A DNA stretch of 64,000 nt from an uncultured Flavobacteriaceae bacterium (GTDB lineage: Bacteria; Bacteroidota; Bacteroidia; Flavobacteriales; Flavobacteriaceae). The notes beneath the pieces are model-generated. The model was not told where the DNA came from and made no database searches. It was given only the letters and a program-made list of their open reading frames with translations. This document shows, in pieces, positions 51,966-58,804 of this stretch (position 1 is its first letter; the number at the start of each line of letters is the position of its first letter). The position numbers and the translations under genes were made by a program. The DNA lies in assembly GCA_947494825.1 (NCBI GenBank), contig CANLWN010000004.1, positions 124,001-188,000 on the forward strand. Reading direction: 5' to 3'.

Positions 51966-51977
51966 TTATCTTAAAAC

Positions 51978-52460
51978 ATGGCCAAAAACTATCCCGAAAC
52001 ACGGATCAAAGTTCCTCGTTTTAATGAGGAATCGGGTTTTTATACAACTCCCGAGCGCTCCAAAATTATGGGTAAAATACGGGGTAAGAACACCAAACCG
52101 GAACTTGCCTTTAGAAAAGCACTATGGCAAAAAGGATACCGCTACCGTATTGATTACAAAAAGCTTATCGGGAAACCGGATATCGTCCTAAAAAAATATC
52201 GGACGGTCATTTTTATTGATGGGGAATATTGGCATGGGTACAATTGGGCGGAACGAAAAGCAAAAATAAAGACGAACCGTGAGTTTTGGATCCCAAAAAT
52301 TGAGCGCAACATACAACGGGATCGGGAGGTGAACATGGCGTTGGAGCAACTGGGGTATACTGTATTTCGGTTTTGGGAAAGTGAAATCAAAAAAAAGCTC
52401 GAGGCCTGTATACACCAAGTGATACAACATCTGGAGCATCAACGTACGGATAGGGGCTAG
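51978..52460 (+). CDS. vsr: Very short patch repair-type endonuclease (orphan Vsr)
   Basis: Vsr nicks beside T:G mismatches that arise by deamination of 5-methylcytosine. The family pattern is clear: SKIMGKIRGKNTKPEL near the N-terminus, the catalytic Asp68 in GKPDIVLKKYR, and a VIFIDGEYWHGYNW segment with His86. Length 160 is normal. No DNA-cytosine methyltransferase gene lies in the window, although vsr usually accompanies one. Its stop overlaps that of the convergent repressor gene by four bases (CTAG). Only 12 bp separate it from the sdh terminator, so its promoter must be within the terminator region. Confidence 0.9.
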   Translation: MAKNYPETRIKVPRFNEESGFYTTPERSKIMGKIRGKNTKPELAFRKALWQKGYRYRIDYKKLIGKPDIVLKKYRTVIFIDGEYWHGYNWAERKAKIKTNREFWIPKIERNIQRDREVNMALEQLGYTVFRFWESEIKKKLEACIHQVIQHLEHQRTDRG

Positions 52461-53167
52461 TCTATCTGTTTTTTTACCACTTCAAAGATCTGTCTTACGT
52501 CGGCCAATTGCATGGTGAAATCAGCGTATTCCGGTGAATCGTTCAGGCTATGGCAGATAATGGTTTCCGCTTGTTCATCATAGGCCACTATTTCCTTGCA
52601 CATGACACCTGTGTCGTAAACCAGCAAACAAATCGCCCGGTTGTTGGAGCTTACGATTTGTGCAAGTTCGTTTTTGGAAAGCAATCGTCCCAGAACGATG
52701 GCGCTATTCGGAACGCCTGTCAACCGTCCGTTATCCATAGAGCTGTTGGTAAGCTCAAAAGCAGTACAGGGGGTGTCCAGGGTTTTCCCCACCACAAAGT
52801 CGATCTTATCCAAACTTTCCAAAAAACCCTTCTCCCCAAACCTATCGGCATAGGCCGCTTGCAACTCTCCAGATATCAAAGGAACGGTAATCAAGTATTT
52901 TCCATGTGCCATAGGTGTAATTTGATTGTGCTTTTCGGATAGTATCCTGTGGGAGCCATAACTGCCATTTAAGTCATTGGCTTCATAGGAATATAACGCC
53001 GCGATGGTTTGGTCAAAATGTTCCGCAATCTTTGTTAGATTCTTGATAGGGATATTGGCGTCTCTCTTTTCATAAAGCTGAATGGTACGTAGGCTTACCC
53101 CGACGATTTTTGCCAAATCGGTCTGGCTCATATTTTTTTTTCGTCTCAGTTGCTTTAAAATAAACAT
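52457..53167 (-). CDS. XRE-family repressor with S24 (LexA/CI-like) domain
   Basis: Phage-repressor-like regulator of 236 residues: N-terminal Cro/CI helix-turn-helix (about 1-60; SQTDLAKIVGVSLRTIQLYEK) and a C-terminal S24 domain. A possible Ser-Lys self-cleavage dyad is Ser143 in NSSMDNG and Lys191 in GVMCKEI, although the spacing is longer than in LexA. If active, it could respond to RecA. It is divergent from a small HTH-like gene, with an inverted repeat in between that overlaps its own promoter region. No phage structural genes are near; it may be a remnant or a chromosomal regulator. Confidence 0.85.
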   Translation of the reverse strand: MFILKQLRRKKNMSQTDLAKIVGVSLRTIQLYEKRDANIPIKNLTKIAEHFDQTIAALYSYEANDLNGSYGSHRILSEKHNQITPMAHGKYLITVPLISGELQAAYADRFGEKGFLESLDKIDFVVGKTLDTPCTAFELTNSSMDNGRLTGVPNSAIVLGRLLSKNELAQIVSSNNRAICLLVYDTGVMCKEIVAYDEQAETIICHSLNDSPEYADFTMQLADVRQIFEVVKKQID

Positions 53168-53178
53168 AATATTGTATT

Positions 53179-53215
53179 TTGCGTAATATTTTTACATATT
53201 TTATTATTTACGCAA
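53179..53215. promoter_or_regulatory. Putative operator of the S24 repressor
   Basis: Inverted repeat TTGCGTAA (53179-53186) and TTACGCAA (53208-53215), perfect over 8 bases with a 21-bp AT-rich spacer. Its left half lies 12 bp before the repressor ATG. Size, symmetry and position suit an autoregulated repressor; binding is inferred. Confidence 0.55.
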
Positions 53216-53330
53216 TAATAATGCATATATCTGTAATCAAATTACGAGCAAAGATAACAAAATATGCAAGGATATAATGTACCTCCCAGATATACCAGGA
53301 ATAACAGTCTTTTACTAAAACCTTTACACT

Positions 53331-53612
53331 ATGTTCGAAGAAAACGATTACGGAAAGCCGATCAGTGAAAAACTATCCACTATACTAAGAAGGAACACCG
53401 GCAAAGAGGATTATGCGAATATCGCAGCAAGAACCAGTATCAGTTTTTCAACCATTCGGGATGTGATATACCGGACCAACAGTTTAACCAAATCCAATTC
53501 CAGAGCTCTGAAGGTGCTGGTGCAGACTGCTTTTGAAAATGCCCTGGAAAGGCAGCTACAGGCCGAAAACGACAAACTGTTCCTGGACAAGGCCTCCAGG
53601 TACGGCCGTTGA
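53331..53612 (+). CDS. Small HTH-like protein divergent from the S24 repressor
   Basis: Protein of 93 residues, no family assigned. The central part YANIAARTSISFSTIRDVIYR looks like a helix-turn-helix (IAARTSIS as helix 2, STIRDVIY as recognition helix), followed by a helical tail (ALKVLVQTAFENALERQLQAE in part). The arrangement, divergent from an S24 repressor across an inverted repeat, resembles a CI/Cro switch; such small partners seem recurrent beside S24 regulators in flavobacteria, from memory only. It ends about 70 bp before the aminotransferase gene. Confidence 0.65.
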   Translation: MFEENDYGKPISEKLSTILRRNTGKEDYANIAARTSISFSTIRDVIYRTNSLTKSNSRALKVLVQTAFENALERQLQAENDKLFLDKASRYGR

Positions 53613-53681
53613 TCCAAAACCCTCTTTTTTTATCGTTGTCCATAGGGAATTTTGCTACATTTATATCCCAGTACCTATTCT

Positions 53682-54839
53682 ATGTCAGCACTCGGGCCGA
53701 AACTGCATTCCAAACTTCCACAAGTGGAAACCTCCATCTTTACCACCATGGGCAAGTTGGCTGTAAAGCACAAGGCCATTAACCTTTCCCAGGGGTTTCC
53801 CAATTTTAAGCCAGATCCGGTGCTTCTCGATCTGGTGAGCCGTGCCATGGACGACGGATACAACCAATATGCCCCCATGCAAGGTATCTTCTCGCTGCGT
53901 GAGACCATTTCAGAAAAAATTGCCTCCCTCTATGGAAAGCGGTACCATCCCGAATCGGAAATAACGGTAACTGCGGGCGCTACCCAAGCTATTTTTACCA
54001 TTATTACCGCCTTTATCCGCAGCGGTGATGAGGTCATCGTTTTCAAGCCTGCCTATGATTGCTATGAACCGGCAATCCAGATCAATGGTGGTGTTCCCGT
54101 TTTCCAGCAACTGAACGACTCCGATTTCCGTGTAGACTGGGAGGCCTTTCAACAGGCGATTAGCCCAAAGACCAAAATGGTCATTATTAACACGCCCCAC
54201 AATCCCAGTGGTACCTTGCTTATGGCCGAAGATATGCTACGCTTACAGGAAATTCTGAAAAATACCGACATCATCGTGATCAGCGATGAAGTATACGAAC
54301 ATATTGTGTTTGATGGGAACACGCACGAAAGTGTTGCCAAATATAGCGACTTGGCTTCCCGTAGTTTTATCTGCGCTTCCTTTGGAAAGACCTTTCATGC
54401 CACCGGTTGGAAAATGGGGTATTGTGCAGCGCCGGCAGCGCTGATGGTCGAATTTCAAAGGACACACGAGTTCAATGTTTTCTGTGTCAACCATCCGGTA
54501 CAAAGGGCCCTGAACCAGTACCTGAAAACGCCGGAACACTATCTGGGCCTAAACCGTTTTTATCAGGAAAAAAGAGATTTTTTTCTCGAGGCTCTTCGAG
54601 ATTCGCGCTTTGAGCCGATTCCCTCCAAGGGCACCTACTTTCAACTGCTGGATTATTCCAATATCACGGAAGAATCGGATATCGCTTTTGCAAAAAGGCT
54701 TACCATAGACCACGGTGTGGCCAGCATTCCCATATCCGCATTCAACGTGGACGGGAAGGATAACAAGGTGCTGCGGTTCTGTTTTGCCAAAACCAAGGAC
54801 ACCTTGGAGCGGGCAACAGCTATTTTATGCGGTATTTAA
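53682..54839 (+). CDS. Methionine aminotransferase-type class I/II aminotransferase
   Basis: PLP enzyme of 385 residues resembling YbdL-type methionine/kynurenine aminotransferases. Visible features: INLSQGFPNFKPDP at the N-terminus, VTAGATQAIFTII, NTPHNPSGT, SDEVYEHIVFDG and the PLP-binding Lys in SFGKTFHATGWKMGY. The ATG at 53682 (MSALGPKLH) is chosen; the frame extends 30 bases upstream without coding character. Role in methionine salvage is typical but substrate is not proven. Stop overlaps that of the convergent gene (TTAA). Confidence 0.9.
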   Translation: MSALGPKLHSKLPQVETSIFTTMGKLAVKHKAINLSQGFPNFKPDPVLLDLVSRAMDDGYNQYAPMQGIFSLRETISEKIASLYGKRYHPESEITVTAGATQAIFTIITAFIRSGDEVIVFKPAYDCYEPAIQINGGVPVFQQLNDSDFRVDWEAFQQAISPKTKMVIINTPHNPSGTLLMAEDMLRLQEILKNTDIIVISDEVYEHIVFDGNTHESVAKYSDLASRSFICASFGKTFHATGWKMGYCAAPAALMVEFQRTHEFNVFCVNHPVQRALNQYLKTPEHYLGLNRFYQEKRDFFLEALRDSRFEPIPSKGTYFQLLDYSNITEESDIAFAKRLTIDHGVASIPISAFNVDGKDNKVLRFCFAKTKDTLERATAILCGI

Positions 54840-56011
54840 GGCAAAGCTGCCTTCAATCTGTTCATAAATTCCCCGATCATTTTGGGTTCCAACCAACGGG
54901 TAACCACCAGCAGGTCGTTCGCTTTGTCAATGATAATGAAATTGCCTCCAAAGCCGGCAGCATAGTAAATGTTTTCCGAGAGGCCCTCCCAATGTCTGTT
55001 CCCCTTTCTGTTCAGCCACCACATATAGCCATAATTGACATTGGGCACCGAGGGTTCAATGGCTTCCTGTATCCATTCTGTACTGATCAGCTGTTGGGGC
55101 CCCCATTTCCCGTCGTTCAGGAACAGGAGGCCAAACCTGGCCATATCTTCCGTACTGATAAACAGACCGGCTCCCGAGTGGCCCCCTCCGGTAACGGACT
55201 TCATTTGAATACCATCGATCTCTGTCCATGCGTTTTCATAACCATGCCAGCGCCAGGTGGTGGATGCGCCGATTTTGTCCATAACTTCCTCTTTTAATAC
55301 CATGGGCAGGGGTTTTCGCCATACATGGGTAAGCGCATAGGCCAGTACATTCACCCGCACATCATTGTACTCCATTACGGAACCCGGCTCCCTTAATTCA
55401 CGGTTTTTCCAATCGTCCAGTCCCCCTTCCCTTGGAGGTCTATCCGCCCAGTCCTTTCCGCCCCAAAGTTCTCCGGACCAGTCCGAATTTTGCTGTAGCA
55501 GGTGGGCCCAGGTAATTTTTCCATTGTGTTCCCCGTCAAAAGTACCGTCCCACAGATAGTTTGCCACCTTGTCATTGGTGTTTGCGATAAGCTTCTGGTC
55601 AACGGCCAGGCCGGCCATAGTGGACAAAAAGCTTTTGGTAACACTAAAGGTCATATCTACGCGTTTGGTATCGCCCCATTTTGCCACGATATATCCCTGC
55701 TTAAGCACAAGCCCTGCCGGGCCGCCCCGTTTCTTGGTAGGCCCCAGGATTTCGTGGAAAGGTTCCCGTTCAAAACCTTTTACTATTGCGATGCGAAGAT
55801 CTTTTGATCCGGAATATTCGTTTTCCTGGGCAAAATTGATCGCCTCCTTCAGCTTTTTTTCATCAATATCAAATGCTCTGGGCGTTTTTTCTTCCCAAAC
55901 GCCATTTTTCTCGGGAAAGAAATACGTTTGCTGTGCCAAGGCACCAAAAGGTTGATAACTGTAAAGAACCAGCAGGAGGGCAAGCCCTTTTATTTTTTTC
56001 ATTTGTCTCAT
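54836..56011 (-). CDS. Exported serine hydrolase (class C beta-lactamase-like)
   Basis: Beta-lactamase/transpeptidase-like serine hydrolase of about 390 residues. A signal peptide (MKKIKGLALLLVLYS, ending GALAQ) directs export. The SxxK nucleophile motif is SVTK in MTFSVTKSFLST; the second motif appears as YNDVR in MEYNDVRVN, and GGGHSGAG takes the place of KTG/HxG. These belong to the large family of esterases, D-peptidases and lactamases; true resistance activity is not implied. Two ATGs (56011, 56002) are possible starts. It begins 9 bp after the acetyltransferase stop, so the two genes probably form one transcript. Confidence 0.88.
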   Translation of the reverse strand: MRQMKKIKGLALLLVLYSYQPFGALAQQTYFFPEKNGVWEEKTPRAFDIDEKKLKEAINFAQENEYSGSKDLRIAIVKGFEREPFHEILGPTKKRGGPAGLVLKQGYIVAKWGDTKRVDMTFSVTKSFLSTMAGLAVDQKLIANTNDKVANYLWDGTFDGEHNGKITWAHLLQQNSDWSGELWGGKDWADRPPREGGLDDWKNRELREPGSVMEYNDVRVNVLAYALTHVWRKPLPMVLKEEVMDKIGASTTWRWHGYENAWTEIDGIQMKSVTGGGHSGAGLFISTEDMARFGLLFLNDGKWGPQQLISTEWIQEAIEPSVPNVNYGYMWWLNRKGNRHWEGLSENIYYAAGFGGNFIIIDKANDLLVVTRWLEPKMIGEFMNRLKAALP

Positions 56012-56020
56012 ATGTTTAAT

Positions 56021-56539
56021 TTATTGGGTATCTAAACGCATTAACCAATCTATTTGTCTATCCTTCCCAATATAGTAGGGATGGGTACCAAACTTTATGA
56101 ATCCATGCTTTTCGTAAAACCGTATGGCGCCCGTATTTTTTTCCCAAACCCCCAGCCACAGATAGGTTTTGCCCCGTTCCGAGGTCAAGCGAGAAACCTG
56201 TCGCAGCATCCATTCGCCTAGTTTTTTGCCTTGATATTCGCTTAGCACATAGATACGTTCCAGTTCCAAGGCTGTTTTATCCCTGATGTCTGTTTGGGCA
56301 TTATTCTCATTGATCTTAAAATATCCCGCCAAACAGCCGTGTAAGTATACAAAATAAAAGGAAACATCGGGGTCTTTCAGTTCCCTTAGGAGGCTATCCT
56401 GGGAAAATGCCGTATCCATATAAGTTTTGAAATCTTCAGGGTCATTATCCTTTTCAAAGGCGTCCACAAAGGTCTTCCGGGATATTGCGGCCAGTTGTTC
56501 CGCATCTTTAATAGTACACTTAAGAAGCCGTGTTTGCAT
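56021..56539 (-). CDS. GNAT family N-acetyltransferase
   Basis: Acetyl-CoA-dependent acetyltransferase of 172 residues. The GNAT core is visible: YFVYLHGCLAGYFKI (beta strands), LELERIYVLSEYQGKKLGEWMLRQ with the QGKKLG acetyl-CoA loop, and LWLGVWEKNTGAIRFYEKHGFIKFG. The acceptor substrate is unknown. First gene of a two-gene transcript with the serine hydrolase. Confidence 0.9.
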   Translation of the reverse strand: MQTRLLKCTIKDAEQLAAISRKTFVDAFEKDNDPEDFKTYMDTAFSQDSLLRELKDPDVSFYFVYLHGCLAGYFKINENNAQTDIRDKTALELERIYVLSEYQGKKLGEWMLRQVSRLTSERGKTYLWLGVWEKNTGAIRFYEKHGFIKFGTHPYYIGKDRQIDWLMRLDTQ

Positions 56540-56577
56540 GGTTTAAAAATAGGCATTTTTGCCCTTTGGTAAAACGG

Positions 56578-56609
56578 CAAAAAAAAGAGCCCCGATACAT
56601 CGAGACTCT
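56578..56609 (-). terminator. Intrinsic terminator after the 35-residue small ORF
   Basis: In minus sense AGAGTCTCGA, loop TGTA, TCGGGGCTCT, then a run of T. The 10-bp stem has two G-U pairs and is continuous only on this strand. It belongs to a transcript coming from the right, i.e. the small ORF at 56636-56743. Confidence 0.75.
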
Positions 56610-56635
56610 TTCTAAATCATATGCCAAACAGCTTG

Positions 56636-56743
56636 TTATAGCATAAACAGCTTTTTGGCCAGCATTAAAATTCCGCTGTAAAAATCATTTCTGTACACCT
56701 GCACCTCTTCTTCTGCAGGCAAGTGGTTCATTTGGGGGTCCAT
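56636..56743 (-). CDS. Small ORF of 35 residues with its own terminator
   Basis: The ORF starts MDPQMNHLPAEEEVQ and ends KKLFML. It has an acidic N-terminal half and a hydrophobic-amphipathic C-terminal half (FYSGILMLAKKLF), as in small membrane-associated peptides. A terminator lies 27 bp past the stop and there is no other gene between it and scoB, so a dedicated transcript is likely. Codon content looks coding (VYRNDFYSG). I do not recognise a family. Confidence 0.55.
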   Translation of the reverse strand: MDPQMNHLPAEEEVQVYRNDFYSGILMLAKKLFML

Positions 56744-56917
56744 AGCTCTTGGGTTTTGTAAAAGGTTAATTCGGGATTTTCTTTTTCTAATCAGATTTCC
56801 CTATAAATGTATATCTAAACTTTCTATTCTCGAAATTATTGTTGTGAAGTCCTTTCAAAATGTGGTGTATTAAGAAAAAAAATGGGAATCTTCGATGAAA
56901 TGCACTATCTGGGCTCA
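56744..56917. other. Upstream region of the small ORF
   Basis: AT-rich, no gene. A TACATTTA sequence on the minus strand near 56805 is an incomplete -7 box. The scoB stop borders it at 56918. Confidence 0.3.
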
Positions 56918-57571
56918 TTACAACACCATTTCCGGGATCTCACCATCGATAAGCAAGGTGCCCTCCGTGGCCTGCTCAATTTCGGCCACACTTACCCCGG
57001 GCGCCCGCTCCAGTAACTGAAACCCTTTTGGCGTAACGGCGAGGACCGCGAGGTTGGTCACTATTTTTTTTACGCAACCTACCCCGGTCAATGGTAGGGA
57101 ACACTTTTTTAACAACTTGGATTCCCCGGCCCTATTCGTATGCATCATGGCTACTATGATATTCTCGGCAGAGGCCACCAAATCCATTGCTCCGCCCATG
57201 CCCTTTACCATTTTCCCTGGTATCTTCCAATTGGCAATGTCCCCATTTTCCGCAACTTCCATGGCACCCAAAATGGTCAGGTCCACATGTTGGCCTCTGA
57301 TCATGCTAAAACTTGTGGCCGAATCAAAAAATGACGCCCCAGGTAGGGTGGTAATGGTCTGCTTCCCGGCATTGATAATATCGGCATCCTCCTCCCCTTC
57401 AAAAGGAAAGGGACCCATGCCCAAAACCCCATTTTCGCTCTGAAATTCCACACTGATGTCCTCCCGCACAAAATTGGCCACCAAGGTGGGAATCCCTATG
57501 CCCAGGTTTACGTAGTAGCCGTCCCTGACTTCCTTTGCTATGCGTTTTGCTATTCCGTTTTTATCTAACAT
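56918..57571 (-). CDS. scoB: 3-oxoacid CoA-transferase subunit B
   Basis: Transfers CoA from succinyl-CoA to acetoacetate or other 3-oxoacids, allowing ketone-body and leucine catabolism. The catalytic Glu46 is in SENGVLGMGPFP; NLGIGIPTLVAN and MKGMGGAMDLVA-type KGMGGAMDL are family motifs. Length 217 is normal. Its partner scoA lies upstream but is separated by a four-helix-bundle gene. Confidence 0.94.
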   Translation of the reverse strand: MLDKNGIAKRIAKEVRDGYYVNLGIGIPTLVANFVREDISVEFQSENGVLGMGPFPFEGEEDADIINAGKQTITTLPGASFFDSATSFSMIRGQHVDLTILGAMEVAENGDIANWKIPGKMVKGMGGAMDLVASAENIIVAMMHTNRAGESKLLKKCSLPLTGVGCVKKIVTNLAVLAVTPKGFQLLERAPGVSVAEIEQATEGTLLIDGEIPEMVL

Positions 57572-57602
57572 ATAAATGTGAAAATTAACTGATGTAACAA
57601 TT

Positions 57603-57959
57603 TCATTTGGTCGCGTTTTTTTTGCTTGTACTTACTATCTTATACATAATCAGTCCCAGCTCCTCAACACCAGCATTTAATCTGTTATTAAATGGATATG
57701 ATTTCGTTCTTTCACATAAAGTTAACCAATACTTGGTCTCTTCCAGCTCTTTTAGTGCAACCTTTATTTTGTGAATGAAATCAGCTCGACTTTCTGCATT
57801 TTGTGCCTCGTGAACGTTAGCCCCAATGCTTGTACCTGATTTAAGCAGCTGATTTGCTACCACAAATTTTCTTTCTTTCTCCAGCAACTCGCAAAACTCG
57901 ATTACCTTGATGGCAAAGTCAATTGATTTTTCTACTACAACATTTTTACGATGCCCCAT
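57603..57959 (-). CDS. Four-helix-bundle protein (23S rRNA IVP family), sco copy
   Basis: Protein of 118 residues with an IVP-family core SGTSIGANVHEAQNAESRADF and KVALKELEETKYWL. It is from another branch than the suf and sdh copies, which have NIAEG in place of NVHEA. It lies between scoA and scoB on the same strand: 27 bp after the scoA stop, 31 bp before the scoB ATG. No clear heptad arrays border it; only TTTTCACATT near the 3' side recalls simple repeats. Function is unknown. Confidence 0.88.
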   Translation of the reverse strand: MGHRKNVVVEKSIDFAIKVIEFCELLEKERKFVVANQLLKSGTSIGANVHEAQNAESRADFIHKIKVALKELEETKYWLTLCERTKSYPFNNRLNAGVEELGLIMYKIVSTSKKNATK

Positions 57960-57986
57960 TACTATATTTTCCCATTGAGTAATCGA

Positions 57987-58688
57987 CTAACTGCGAGATC
58001 TAACCGTTCGTTGTTCAATGCGTTTTTCATAATGTGTTCCCTGAAAGATCCGCTGCACAAATATTCCGGGTATGTGTATATCATTGGGGTCCAGCGCGCC
58101 AACAGGCAACAATTCTTCCACTTCGGCCACGGTAATTTTAGCCGCCCCGCACATACAGGGATTAAAATTACGAGCCGTGCCTTTGAACACCAAGTTTCCG
58201 GCCTCATCGCCCTTCCATGCCTTTACAAAGGAAAAATCGGCCTTATAGGCTTCCTCCAGAACGTACATCTTGCCGTTAAACTCTCGGGTCTCTTTTCCCT
58301 CCGCCACCTCGGTCCCATAGCCTGCCGGGGTATAGAAAGCGGGAAAGCCGCCTTGGGCCGCCCTGCATTTCTCCGCCAATGTTCCCTGTGGAGTAAGTTC
58401 CACTTCCAGTTCCCCACTTAGCATTTGGCGCTCAAACTCATCATTTTCCCCCACATAGGACGATATCATTTTTTTGATCTGGTGTTTTTGCAAAAGCAGT
58501 CCCAATCCAAAATCGTCCACTCCGGCATTGTTGCTGATACAGATGATATCCTTTATTCCCAAAGACACCAGCTCCGCGATGGCGTTTTCGGGAATGCCAC
58601 AGAGACCGAAGCCGCCGAGCATAAAAGTCATGCCGTCCTGCACGCCCTTTAGGGCCTCATTTACATTACTAACTGTCTTACGAATCAT
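57987..58688 (-). CDS. scoA: 3-oxoacid CoA-transferase subunit A
   Basis: Subunit A of the heterodimeric CoA-transferase. Motifs include [19 protein letters not shown] near the N-terminus (23-41), [12 protein letters not shown] and [24 protein letters not shown] (in part). The ATG at 58688 (MIRKTV) is chosen; the frame extends 60 bases upstream, where the sequence is not coding-like. First gene of the sco transcript. Confidence 0.94.
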   Translation of the reverse strand: MIRKTVSNVNEALKGVQDGMTFMLGGFGLCGIPENAIAELVSLGIKDIICISNNAGVDDFGLGLLLQKHQIKKMISSYVGENDEFERQMLSGELEVELTPQGTLAEKCRAAQGGFPAFYTPAGYGTEVAEGKETREFNGKMYVLEEAYKADFSFVKAWKGDEAGNLVFKGTARNFNPCMCGAAKITVAEVEELLPVGALDPNDIHIPGIFVQRIFQGTHYEKRIEQRTVRSRS

Positions 58689-58746
58689 AGTGTTTTGTTT
58701 GGAAAAAATTGGGATGACCCACTCGACTAATTTACGGTTTTTAAAC

Positions 58747-58777
58747 AAAAAAAAGCCCTTAACTTTAGGTTAAAGGC
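58747..58777 (-). terminator. Intrinsic terminator of the gldH-PBP1A transcript
   Basis: In minus sense GCCTTTAAC, loop CTAAA, GTTAAGGGC followed by T8; one G-U pair in the stem. It is 28 bp downstream of the PBP1A stop and lies upstream of scoA. Confidence 0.85.
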
Positions 58778-58804
58778 AAAGCGTTCATCTGAAAATAAAT
58801 TTCC

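Noticed and set aside
51978-53612. Prophage
   Set aside because: Vsr, an S24 repressor and a small HTH gene are suggestive, but no integrase, capsid, terminase or tail gene and no attachment repeats are seen nearby.
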